64,000 nucleotides of DNA from Pantoea rodasii (GCF_002095465.1 NZ_MLFP01000008.1:140281-204280), one strand, 5' to 3'; counted from the stretch's first letter, positions 49,304 through 57,528 are shown. Notes: generated by a model not told the origin, from the letters alone. Numbers and translations are program-made.

Positions 49304-50030
49304 TTAACCCGTGAGTGTATATGCGTACCGTAGCAAATTATAAGCCACCGGTACGCGCTTTAACTGAATGGATAAGGCCAGTCCGAAACGGTATGCAAAA
49401 ATCCCGGCCAGACAGACTTATTCTCGTGACCGGACGCACAATGCTTGCCTTCTTTGATTTTATGACCGCTTTTTCACGTATCTGCTGTAGTTAAGTATCT
49501 CACCGTGGCCTATTTTTTATCTCTCTGAACGAATGCAGAAACTCACGGAAAGTCCGGTTAATGAGGCAGAGCGTCCTTGCATTGACATGGTACCGTTATG
49601 TTCAGGATTGAAAAAGTGGTGGGCAATAACGGCTGGTTCCTCAGCGTGTGATTCATGTAGGCTAACGTGTTGCTGTTGATCTTCTGAGGGTTTGACAGAG
49701 ATATCCTCTGGAATAACCACCCTCGCCGGAAGCGGGTTGTCAGTGAAAAACGATGGCTCAGCGGATTGATTACGCCGTCGACGGAACGCTGTAAATAACG
49801 GAAGTAGGAACTGACCTGAGGACGCAATCAGGCTTGAGAGCCGCCGTCTGCCGAAAGGTCTGATTTTTCCGTCGGAAATGTCAGAATGATGCAGCCACAG
49901 AGTCTTATATACTCATATAAATAACAGACATGTACAACTTTCCAGCCAGGCGAGACGGCCGAAAACGTGCAAAACACAATCACATAAGCCACTGTTAATT
50001 AGCAACTAGCACATTTTGCAAAAAATATAA
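49304..50030. other. Stretch without a supported gene
   Basis: Minus-strand frames at 49517-49827 have no family signature. The final 150 bases are AT-rich and carry an isolated ATGTACAACTTT element at 49930-49941. Confidence 0.35.
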
Positions 50031-50082
50031 GCTGTACGCTCACGGAATTTCTGTACAAGTTTTACCGCCTTGTATAACTTTA
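50031..50082 (+). promoter_or_regulatory. Three direct TGTA(C/T)(A/G) repeats at 19-base spacing, candidate BluR-type operator
   Basis: TGTACG starts at 50033, TGTACA at 50052 and TGTATA at 50071, exactly 19 bases apart, 55-95 bases upstream of ycgZ. A fourth related element (TGTACAACTTT) starts at 49931. MerR-family regulators of the BluR/MlrA/LitR group are known to use TGTACA-containing sites, and BluR represses this operon in E. coli. Assignment to BluR is therefore plausible but inferred. Confidence 0.45.
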
Positions 50083-50128
50083 CGTCCTGACAGAGCCGAC
50101 TACATTCTATTTATCTGAGAGGTTCACC

Positions 50129-50371
50129 ATGCGTCAGAATGCTACAAAATTCCCCGACAGCGCGAGCGATATTGCACATTATTTCAGCAAGGCCTCGGCG
50201 CCGACTCAGCAGGAAACGCTCGGTCAGATTGTCGTTGAAATCCTGCGCGCAGGCAAGAACCTTAACCGTAAGGCTATCTGCACCAAACTACTGCGACGCC
50301 TTGAGGTGGCGGCCAGTCAGGAAGAGGAGCGCCATTATCAGACGCTCATTGGCATGCTGTTTGAACGCTGA
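50129..50371 (+). CDS. ycgZ: YcgZ, Rcs-pathway connector protein
   Basis: An 80-residue protein with GAGAGG 6 bases before the ATG. It matches E. coli YcgZ along its length: DIAHYFSKASAPTQQETLGQ, IVVEILRAGKNLNRKAICTK and LLRRLEVAASQEEERHYQTL, then IGMLFE. In E. coli ycgZ is the first gene of a BluR-repressed, blue-light and cold-induced operon whose products act through the RcsC/RcsD/RcsB phosphorelay to lower curli and raise colanic acid. Small helical cytosolic protein. First of three genes here in the E. coli order. Confidence 0.92.
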   Translation: MRQNATKFPDSASDIAHYFSKASAPTQQETLGQIVVEILRAGKNLNRKAICTKLLRRLEVAASQEEERHYQTLIGMLFER

Positions 50372-50479
50372 GTTGCACATGCAGTAAAAAAGCGTTACCC
50401 GAAGCATGCCGTCCGGGATCGCCCATCGGGCGGTCTGATTACGCAGCCGGTTAACGGCATATAACCGGGAGAAGCGGGT

Positions 50480-50752
50480 ATGCAAAGAAACCAGATAAAG
50501 AAGCTTACAGATATTGTTTTGGGAGAGGCAGTAGTTTTGCTGCTGTGCCGGGAAGACAATCTTACTGCTACCTCTGTCGTTGCCCGGCTGAAGAAAATGG
50601 CCACTGACGAAACGGATCCGGCGCGCCTTGAGGCCATTGCGCTTGCGCTTGGCGAGTTACAGGCTGAATATTCGCAGTCGCGAGAAAGCCGCGATGCTGC
50701 AGCGCTGGCTTTTGGCACGATGTTACCGTCGGGAAGCGGTAAAAAGAATTAA
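50480..50752 (+). CDS. ymgA: YmgA-like connector protein
   Basis: A 90-residue protein starting MQRNQIKKLTDIVLGEAVVL with GGGAG upstream. It holds the GEAV helix, DNLTATSVVARLKKMATDET and a C-terminal helix ending GELQAEY. It occupies the place of ymgA between ycgZ and ariR and shares the pattern of E. coli YmgA (ITGQAVLQILR). It is 108 bases after ycgZ and is followed by ariR. Same pathway as its neighbours by position and family. Closest relatives in the window are at 51641 and 23765. Confidence 0.82.
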   Translation: MQRNQIKKLTDIVLGEAVVLLLCREDNLTATSVVARLKKMATDETDPARLEAIALALGELQAEYSQSRESRDAAALAFGTMLPSGSGKKN

Positions 50753-50886
50753 AGAGAAAGACTCACTTCCGGCGGTCCGCCAGTGGCGGGATGCCTGTAT
50801 GAACAGCTACTATGAGGTGGCTGATTTTGACTCAGGGGGACAACCTGATCACACTCTGCCCGTGAGGGCACAACGGACAAAGAACT

Positions 50887-51153
50887 ATGCAACAGAACAT
50901 TCACACGACCACACCAGAATCCGACCTTATCCATCATTTCCGCAGCGGCGGTGACAGACTCGCGGCCGAGACTGCCGTGCTTGATGCCGTGATCCGGGAT
51001 ATTGTGATTCACGGAAAGAAAGTAACGAGCAAAGCGATCATTCTCTATCTGATCGCCGAGCTGGAAAGCACGTCAGACGTAGTTCAGCTTGACGTACTGC
51101 GCAGCGCGCTGGAAATCGTGGTCGGTAAAACGCCTGATGACCAGGAATTTTGA
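50887..51153 (+). CDS. ariR: AriR (YmgB), biofilm and acid-resistance connector
   Basis: An 88-residue protein, the exact length of E. coli AriR. Core segments: ESDLIHHFRSGGDRLAAETA, VLDAVIRDIVIHGKKVTSKA, IILYLIAELESTSDVVQLDV and LEIVVGKTPDDQEF. AriR is a dimeric helical protein structurally like Hha/YmoA-type regulators and acts on biofilm, acid resistance and Rcs signalling. Third gene of the ycgZ-ymgA-ariR operon; the start has only a weak ribosome binding site. A tiny convergent frame ends 10 bases downstream. Confidence 0.92.
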   Translation: MQQNIHTTTPESDLIHHFRSGGDRLAAETAVLDAVIRDIVIHGKKVTSKAIILYLIAELESTSDVVQLDVLRSALEIVVGKTPDDQEF

Positions 51154-51162
51154 CTGAATCAG

Positions 51163-51261
51163 TTATGCGGCGCGCGCGGCAGAGAGGTCGGAGGAAGATT
51201 CAAACCCGCCCTGCGAGACCCAGACGGCGGCGGCGAGCGTTACAGTAATCAAGACTTTCAC
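51163..51261 (-). CDS. Tiny secreted or membrane peptide convergent with ariR
   Basis: A 32-residue frame from GTG 51261 (GGGAG 6 bases upstream; ATG at 51267 would be too close to it). It reads MKVLITVTLAAAVWVSQGGF then a Ser/Ala-rich tail. The N terminus looks like a signal or membrane segment. No family; low confidence. Confidence 0.35.
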   Translation of the reverse strand: MKVLITVTLAAAVWVSQGGFESSSDLSAARAA

Positions 51262-51269
51262 AGACATCT

Positions 51270-51640
51270 CCCGTTTTTCACTGATTAAACTTTTTAATTC
51301 AGTGTGGATCGCATGACGACGTTCGTACGCGACTCGAGACAGAACGGGAATAATCTGATAATTCAGTGGATTTGCTGCGAAAGCAGTCTGACGGCGCGGG
51401 TTCAGATGCCTCTGAGTTTCTGAGCGTCAGCGGATTGCCCCATAAGCAGGGCGCTGGTGAGTTCGTCAAGGTTGAGGTGTGGGTCCGGCTTAAGAAGGCG
51501 CGCCACGACCGTACCGATAAGGGTCTGAATATATTCGGCGGTGGTTCTATCGTTTATATGATCGCCGTACGAAGTGGATAATTGTATTTTATACCTGAAT
51601 GAAACACCTGCAGATACCTCAGCGCACTACCCCCCTTTTT
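51270..51640. other. Intergenic stretch, no supported gene
   Basis: The plus-strand frame at 51366-51581 lacks a ribosome binding site and family signature. Confidence 0.3.
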
Positions 51641-51901
51641 TCAGTGAAGCTTGTCTGGCTGCAAACCACGGTGCACGGCAACAACATTATTCTGTTGCTC
51701 ACGGATTTTCATTTCACGCCCGACCTCCTCAATGGCACGCTGACCGGCGCGAACACGTTCTTCGTCAGTTTCTCCCCTGATATTAGCACGCAGGCGGTCC
51801 GTGAGTGCAGCCCAGCTTATGGTTACGTCCTCGTCAAGCAGAGCTGTTACGGCTTCGCCAATCATGATGTCGGCCATTTTATCGTCAAAGATATTTTTCA
51901 C
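51641..51901 (-). CDS. YmgA-like connector-family protein
   Basis: An 86-residue protein from GTG 51901, MKNIFDDKMADIMIGEAVTA. The core MADIMIGEAVTALLDEDVTI and LTDRLRANIRGETDEERVRA aligns with ymgA at 50480 (TDIVLGEAV, ETDPARLEA). The ribosome binding site is weak, and ATG eight codons in is possible. It faces the ycgZ operon from the other side and may be a tandem inverted duplicate of ymgA. Family role as for ymgA. Confidence 0.7.
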   Translation of the reverse strand: MKNIFDDKMADIMIGEAVTALLDEDVTISWAALTDRLRANIRGETDEERVRAGQRAIEEVGREMKIREQQNNVVAVHRGLQPDKLH

Positions 51902-52020
51902 GCGGTTGTCCGGCAGCTTTTTCAGCGGCAGAGTTTATCACAGCGTGACTGACCGGAACACGAGAGAGCCTTCACTCTTGATGTAAAGTGCACAGGTTAT
52001 GGGGACACGCCCTTATGATT

Positions 52021-52280
52021 TCATACGTTAAGGAGCGCAGTGAAGGAGGCCTCTTCAACACGGTAGAGATAAACATCGCCGTGACCGGCGAGATGCGCAG
52101 GCCATATCATGGCCGCGTTGCCGTCCCCGACGTACTTCTCTCCTAGAGGCTCCACTATGGCCCAGGCGCGCCAAGCGCGCGACGTAAGCGCAGGATCTCC
52201 AGTGCCATTTCCGCAGCCTCTTGCCCATTACCGTCCGGGTCATGCGCGAGGTACCTGAGCCGGTCATCACTGATCATCAT
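52021..52280 (-). pseudogene. Ead/Ea22-like small protein, frameshifted
   Basis: ATG at 52280 (CAGGAGAAA just upstream) opens MMISDDRLRYLAHDPDGNGQ, EAAEMALEILRLRRALGAPG before TAG. One more base in the CCC run near 52165 leads to IVEPLGEKYVGDGNAAMIWP and YLYRVEEASFTALLNV, ending at 52021. The pattern (S-D-E-R-L-x-x-L-A, M-A-x-E-I-L-x-L-R, then a beta-rich tail) resembles the Ead/Ea22-type phage-derived proteins. Restored length about 86 residues. Confidence 0.5.
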
Positions 52281-52512
52281 TTTCTCCTGTTGTCAGAAAC
52301 AGCCTTTTTCACCAATAGCCTGCCCGTGGATTGCGGACCGGGCGTCTCAGGTGCATGCTGAATTTCTGCCGGGCCCAATGGTATATCCCCTGCCTTTACG
52401 AAATATTTACGCATTAAAGGGCGCCGGGCACTGGCAGAGTCCTCAACCCGTTCTACTCTGGGCAGACCAGTGAAGAGAGTGTACGTGTTAATAACTATAA
52501 ACAGGCGAAAAA

Positions 52513-52806
52513 ATGATTTTGAGTGAGTTTATGCTGAAGGTGAACCGCTGGCCTCATATGCATTTCACAGCTATCGAAAGCGAGCAGCGCGAGGTGGGGC
52601 TGGAAATTTACGCCATCGACTGCACGAACCAGACCAAAAGCCGTCTGCTGATTTACCGCACACCGGACGCGCAGCACGCTGCGGCGATGATAACTCACTT
52701 CCGCACCTGGCTGGAAAAGGCAAACCAGGGAAGAACCCTCCGGCAGAAGAATTCAAAACGGCCGGTATCAGGCAAACCTTCAGTGAGCGGCGTTGTATCC
52801 TGTTAG
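52513..52806 (+). CDS. Small hypothetical protein, paralogue of the 4.1-kb protein
   Basis: A 97-residue protein, MILSEFMLKVNRWPHMHFTA. It aligns with the 74-residue protein at 4068-4292 (shared EF, W, FTAI, EIY, SRL, AM, F-x-x-WL in order) and has an extra basic C-terminal tail of about 23 residues. Cytosolic; fold unknown. It lies convergent with bluF, 49 bases from its end. Two copies 48 kb apart in a window rich in duplicated small genes suggest the same amplification process. Confidence 0.62.
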   Translation: MILSEFMLKVNRWPHMHFTAIESEQREVGLEIYAIDCTNQTKSRLLIYRTPDAQHAAAMITHFRTWLEKANQGRTLRQKNSKRPVSGKPSVSGVVSC

Positions 52807-52855
52807 TTGAACGGGGCCTGCAGGCCCCGTTCACATACTGACTTAACTCGGGGGC

Positions 52856-54015
52856 TCAGATGGCCTCACGGGTCTCAGGCCAGACAACGGCGGCGCCTTC
52901 CGGCGTGAAAAGAGTCCCCTGGAAGTCTGTAATACCCGCCGCTTCCAGCCACATCCATTCTTCCGGTTGCTCAATACCCGCCGCGATGACGTTAATTTCC
53001 AGCGCAGAACAGCAGCGGAGTACCGCATGCACTACCGCCTGCATGGGGCCACTGCGATGAATATTGCGCACGATACCGGCGCCAATACGTACACGATCCG
53101 GCTGGACATGCGCCAGAAGCGACAGCCCGGCTGAGCCATCCCCAAAATTGTCGATGGACAGGCTGATTCCGGCCTGCTTCAGCTGACGCACTGCAGCAGA
53201 AAATGCATCAAGCTGAGAGATGACTGCCGTCTCGCTGACGCCCAGTATGATTTGCTGTGGCACCAGCCCGGCACTTTCAATCGCGCTGACAAGCTGACTT
53301 ATGGCGTCAGGTAAGGCAATCAGCGTCATGGGCAGAATGCTGACGTATAGCATGATGTCGTCCGGGCACGACCTGCCGGCCCTGCGCAGAGCCTCAGTGA
53401 CCGCGCAGAAATTATGAGCGAATAGCGCCTCGCCGGAGAGCCCGGCCGGAACTGCATCAGGTATGGCCTCAATGGCCGTGACCTCGCGACCCAGCGGGTC
53501 GACTACGGGCCGGAAGGTCACGCTCGTAGCCAGTCCCGTCGACCCGCTATCAACCGGCACAAACACCCAGTAGGCTGCAGGCAATACCTCGAAGTAGTCC
53601 TCCTTATCACGCGCTTCCGCGAACGTTCTGAGAAACTGAAGCCCGCGGTCATCATAGGTCAGGCGGTACTTAGAGGTACCACGAGCAAGGACCGCCTGCA
53701 GCACGCTATCTCGGTCATGCTGGCGCAGATCGAACAGTTCCATACCGTGGTTGCCGAAGCGGCGCGACGGAGAGTAGTCGCGCATCAGTTCAACGACGTT
53801 GTGATGGCGCCGATCGGCGCAGATGTGGCCATAGATTTCCAGTACACCCTCCTCCGGCCCCTCCAGGATCTGAAAGAAGTGCGTACCGTTAAAAGTAAAA
53901 TGCCTGTGACCTGATGACGGGCGTTAACCAGGGATGCTTTCCCCACCATGCACGGCAGGATGCTGACGGGCACCTCATCAGCGAGATGGCTCCGGTAAAT
54001 TATTGTAGTAAGCAT
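52856..54015 (-). pseudogene. bluF: BluF-like BLUF-EAL blue-light protein, one-base frameshift
   Basis: From ATG 54015 (GGAG 6 bases upstream): MLTTIIYRSHLADEVPVSIL and HQVTGILLL are the flavin-binding BLUF domain, as in E. coli BluF (MLTTLIYRSHIRDDEPV). At about 53890 one more T is needed to read FNGTHFFQILEGPEEGVLEI and join DYSPSRRFGNHGMELFDLRQ and the rest. The C-terminal EAL domain is degenerate (AIEAIPDAV; IDNFGDGSAGLS for DDFGTGYS), as in E. coli BluF, which binds the repressor BluR in blue light instead of cleaving c-di-GMP. Restored length about 386 residues (E. coli 403). Located 1.7 kb from the ycgZ-ymgA-ariR operon it should control; no bluR gene is in the window. Confidence 0.87.
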
Positions 54016-54524
54016 TTCAGGCTCCGTAATACCGTACATTGTCCCCTGCACCATAGCAGCAGGCCAGGGTTTATCAAACCGGACCGGTAATCCTTATTCG
54101 GGCTGGAAAAAATGTATAATCCCGTAACACAAGCTGCACATCAGGAAAGGTATTCGGGACAGTCCGATCATGTGTTTAAGAATTTTTGTGGATGCGTAAA
54201 AAGAAATGCCTCTGACTGACCTGTTATGACTCGTTATCGCGTGTTTTAACCGCTCGTCACGTGTGAAATGACGAAGAACGCGACGCTGTTTAAATCGGCA
54301 TTTGGGTAATCCCTCTGAGGAGAGGTCTAGTCAGGCAGGACCGGTGGAGCACCGCCTCAATCCGGAAAACTGGATATCATCGCGCTGAAAGTCACGCTAC
54401 CACTCTTATCTGACATAAATTATTACGAACATGCCTGTTTTCGGAATATCCTTCCGGCACTTTCACCATCCGGGTCTACAGTTTGACGTGAGGTGTTCAT
54501 CAACGTGAAACGGAGGTAGTTAAT
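54016..54524. other. Divergent intergenic region between bluF and a YmgA-like gene
   Basis: No gene seen. It should contain the bluF promoter on the minus strand and that of the gene at 54525 on the plus strand. Confidence 0.35.
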
Positions 54525-54785
54525 TTGTCTCTTCAACGCGACGGGAAAGGGCACGTCATCATAGGCGAAGCGGCACTGCGCCTCGCTCTGAGCGAAAAGG
54601 AGATAAGCGTGTATTCGCTTATTGCCGAGCTCGGGAACATGGCGAAAGCAGGTGGCAGCAATAAGCGGCTCACAGAAATCTCCGAGGCCAGATGCTGGCT
54701 GAAGAGTTTTCACGAGCCTGCACAGGCCGAACGGTACGTGCCGTATCTTCAGACCCTTACGGGTCTGAACGACGAGAAGAACTGA
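54525..54785 (+). CDS. YmgA-like connector-family protein (HxVIGEA subgroup)
   Basis: An 86-residue protein from TTG 54525; CGGAGG 8 bases upstream decides this start. It reads MSLQRDGKGHVIIGEAALRL, ALSEKEISVYSLIAELGNMA and RLTEISEARCWLKSF. It is closest to the protein at 13937 (HAVIGEAAVRLALREQEITV, then RISAAIGWLRDF), the two forming their own subgroup. No AriR-like partner follows directly. Family role inferred from YmgA. Confidence 0.72.
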   Translation: MSLQRDGKGHVIIGEAALRLALSEKEISVYSLIAELGNMAKAGGSNKRLTEISEARCWLKSFHEPAQAERYVPYLQTLTGLNDEKN

Positions 54786-54981
54786 CGTCAGAAAAGGCAT
54801 TCCGCGTCTGGCCGATAAACGTAGGCAATGGCCACACAGGCCGCTCGCAGTCGCCTGTCGTCAGAAAAGGTCAGGGATGACACTCGCCCCTCTTTATCAC
54901 GCTTAAATCGCAACGGAAAATAATTCCTTCGTTATATATTAAGGCTTACAGTGTTTCTTTTATCAGAGAAGGAAGGTCCGG

Positions 54982-55215
54982 ATGTGGCTGTTTTATTATG
55001 TGCTCGGAGTCGGCTCGCAGGATCAGTTGCACGTGAGAGGCTGCGTGTGCCTGGAAGACCATCCGGAGCGGCTGTTTATCGGATCAGCCGCCAACTACCG
55101 TCATGCATACGAGATTGCCTCACAGCGCCTAGGGATACGTGCCTGTATCTGTCGCCTGTGTGTAGATGACAGCATGGCAGAAACGCGGGATACCACGCTT
55201 TTACCACCTGCATGA
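54982..55215 (+). CDS. Hypothetical small protein
   Basis: A 77-residue protein, MWLFYYVLGVGSQDQLHVRG, with GGAAGG 5 bases before the ATG. Cys-containing (CVCLED, CICRLC), with a short hydrophobic N terminus but no clear membrane segment. Not recognised. Confidence 0.5.
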   Translation: MWLFYYVLGVGSQDQLHVRGCVCLEDHPERLFIGSAANYRHAYEIASQRLGIRACICRLCVDDSMAETRDTTLLPPA

Positions 55216-55293
55216 TGAACTTTTTTACGCTTAAGTTACAGGCATGATTGACCGGAAGTAGAGTCACCACGAAGCCGGGCAACGGAGGTCACC

Positions 55294-55509
55294 ATGACGG
55301 AGCGTAATGAAATTCATGTGAACGATGAAATGACACCAGCATCATCGAAACCATGAAGCAGAAAAGCAGGAAGTAACTCCGCACAAGCGCCTCATGTGTG
55401 ACCATCCAATCACTGACGACACTTCGCCGCTGCCGAATCAGGAGCCGCGTGCCTTGATGACGAATTGCCCGGCGGTGACGGAGACGCACCAGTAACGCCG
55501 ATTATGTGA
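55294..55509 (+). pseudogene. Second copy of the MSDHP small acidic protein locus, frameshifted
   Basis: With GGAGG upstream, ATG 55294 opens MTERNEIHVNDEMTPASSKP and stops, like the short first frame at 15220-15294. Further on MCDHPITDDTSPLPNQEPRA matches MSDHPVPDDATPVPDHEPAP of the other locus. One T added near 55454 continues into DDELPGGDGDAPVTPIM, matching EDEVPGGDRDIP. The stop TGA (55507-55509) runs straight into a terminator stem, exactly as at 15040. Confidence 0.6.
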
Positions 55510-55530
55510 CCGCCTACGGGCGGTTTTTTT
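55509..55530 (+). terminator. Rho-independent terminator fused to the stop codon
   Basis: An ACCGCC/GGCGGT stem with a TACG loop and seven T residues; the first stem base is the last base of the TGA stop. Same design as 15017-15040. Confidence 0.85.
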
Positions 55531-55596
55531 ACATACGTATTTATACACGCCGCTCATCACGATACACTGTATATATCCCCAATAAGCGGAGCGCAT

Positions 55597-55797
55597 CTGA
55601 AAAACGAAAATGAAATACAGGACCTGATGCATCAGGCAGTGGCTGTCGCCCTGAAACAGCTTCTGCATCCGGGAGAGGCCGTTCACGTGCACGAACTCAT
55701 AGGCGCCCTGTGGCGCCTGAAGCAGTCCAGCCCGGACAGTTCAATGCGCGTGTCGTGCGAGCGAGCCATCCGTTTACTGGCAAAAAAACTCAACTGA
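55597..55797 (+). CDS. Small connector-family protein, paralogue of the 24.4-kb ORF
   Basis: A 66-residue frame whose C-terminal 56 residues (from ATG 55627: MHQAVAVALKQLLHPGEAV, HELIGALWRL, CERAIRLLAKKLN) align end to end with the protein at 24402-24599 (MDQIIGKVTTELLQQGQSV, CQLAIRHMSAKLH). The homology runs further upstream to about 55597, where only CTG is available, 5 bases after GCGGAG. Either CTG is the start, as GTG is in the paralogue, or the protein begins at 55627. A hairpin without a T run follows. Placed in the YcgZ/YmgA/AriR superfamily by helix pattern. Confidence 0.6.
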   Translation: MKNENEIQDLMHQAVAVALKQLLHPGEAVHVHELIGALWRLKQSSPDSSMRVSCERAIRLLAKKLN

Positions 55798-56213
55798 CAA
55801 AGCATACCGTTGGCAATCAAACGCCGGGTTCATCCGGCGTATATTGCATATTTCTCTGAAAAAGAATGCACTGCTCCTCAGGGCGATCCTGATTTATCAT
55901 CAGGAATGGCGTAATAAATATTTTATCTGGAATGCCACAAAAGTTATTGCGGGCAGTACTTCAGCGGCTAATAGGCGGCGGAGGTCCCTCTCCGGCTCCG
56001 ACAGAAATACTTCGGGTCAGAAACCCGCATACAAAATCCCGGATTAAAATTGCTGCAGGTAACGGGATATTCTGCTGATGGATTTTTGTACATAAACTCA
56101 TCGTTCGCTATACTCCATAATGGATAAATTCTGATTGCTGGTGACCACAGATATTCTTATTACCGACGTAACTCAATGATGAATAATCAATAAGTCCGTA
56201 CGGAGGAACAGCC
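55798..56213. other. Intergenic stretch, no supported gene
   Basis: It contains the ACGCCGG/CCGGCGT hairpin near 55821-55840 and a single TGTACA at 56087. No gene. Confidence 0.35.
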
Positions 56214-56456
56214 ATGACCTTGTCTGATGACCTGATGCGTCAACGTGATGAAATGTGCCAGATTGTGGGCTGTGTGGTTTTTGCACTGGCTAATGCCGGT
56301 TGTGAAACCCGTCTGGAAGCGATCAGCAACGTGCTCAATCGTGAAATACTCGACGATTGCAAGTGGGCACCTGAACAGATCCGTTTTATGCAGCTGGCCA
56401 TAGCACAGCTGTATCCTGAAGGTTCCGCACATTCCCTGTCCTCAGGCCAGGACTGA
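56214..56456 (+). CDS. Small DUF2767-like protein
   Basis: An 80-residue protein, MTLSDDLMRQRDEMCQIVGC, VVFALANAGCETRLEAISNV and LNREILDDC, ending with a helix LAIAQLY. The ATG follows GGAGGAACAGCC. The layout (C-x-I-V-G-x-V-V-x-A-L-x-x-A-G-x-x-x) fits what I recall of DUF2767, a small enterobacterial family, but this is from memory. It also resembles the connector families in length and helix plan and sits beside them, so it may be functionally related. Confidence 0.6.
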   Translation: MTLSDDLMRQRDEMCQIVGCVVFALANAGCETRLEAISNVLNREILDDCKWAPEQIRFMQLAIAQLYPEGSAHSLSSGQD

Positions 56457-57528
56457 TTTTTCAGAGGGCGACTGACACTTCACCGCGCTTCCAGGATCGT
56501 TCATCCCCTCTGTGAGAGTCCTGCTAAAGGATTGACGGACAACAAACATCACTCTGGCAACATTAACGGGCAGGCCTCTGACGTCTGGAGAGTGCTGTGG
56601 TTTTGATATTTCCCTTTATTGCAACGGCCTGTGCGAGCGGGACAAAATCAGGAAAACACAGCGAAGAGCTATCCTGGGGTCCACGTTGTTGCCCTGTGTG
56701 GACGCGCTGCCCTGTAAACACCATGCAGTTTATCTGACAATCTGTCGACCCCGGTCATTGAGGCATCTGATTCCGAAGGCATCAGACGGCGTTCACATAG
56801 AAGCTGCTTACAGAGCAACGCCCGATATGATTCTGAAATCAAAAGTGTATTCCGGTTTTTCTGCATACAGTGATGACCTGAAGACTCCTGAGAATGTTAA
56901 TCAGGGCAGCACGGAGATCAGCATCTTTTAGGATTAAACTATAAGCAGTTTCCCTAAAGGTCCGATTAACCACCTGCAGAGGTTCAGATGAACGGGCATC
57001 ACGCATCAATCATGCCTCACAACTCAAACAGGATCGCCTTTGGCTGCGCCGTCACATTGAATCCTTTTTTCATTTTTTTTTCGGGCGAATATTTAATACC
57101 AGCCTATTGTGAAAGAGCCTCGGTTGTTTTCGGAAGTCAGGATCATGCTATTACCCTTAGTGGACTTTACAGGCAACATGATTAATGCCACCCGGGACTT
57201 GAAAGACCGTATTTTTTTATTTTTTTATTTTTTTACACATGTTGTCAGGCTGGCAGAGTCATAATGGTCGTTATTGTCACCTGCAATGGGCCAGCACGTT
57301 CTGCGGGAATGCGGTAACTGAGTTTGCCTGAAAATGATTCTCACCCTATCCCTAACTAACCTTATTGCCGAAGTGATTGAGTCTGAGAGTGAATATGCTC
57401 CGGCCACACAGGCCCTACATCAGCATATTCGGAGAATAATGGCTCAAATCACAACAAGCCAGAGCACCACTAAAAACTTTTTATCTTTGCAGCCCTTCCT
57501 CTGCTTATCAAAGTATCGTTCACAGATG
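56457..57528. other. Long stretch without a supported gene
   Basis: Plus-strand frames at 56686, 56988 and 57334 lack start signals and family signatures. Contains the T-rich repeat at 57211-57234. Confidence 0.35.
57211..57234. repeat. Three tandem copies of ATTTTTTT
   Basis: An exact 8-base unit, repeated three times without interruption and followed by TTGTCAGGC-containing sequence after ACACATG. It could act as a terminator tail or be a slippage-prone tract. Confidence 0.8.

Noticed and set aside
3315..56092. Single TGTACA hexamers near cheZ, 23605, 48308 and 56087 as extra BluR sites
   Set aside because: A 6-base palindrome is expected about 15 times in 64 kb; only the 19-base-phased array upstream of ycgZ stands out.
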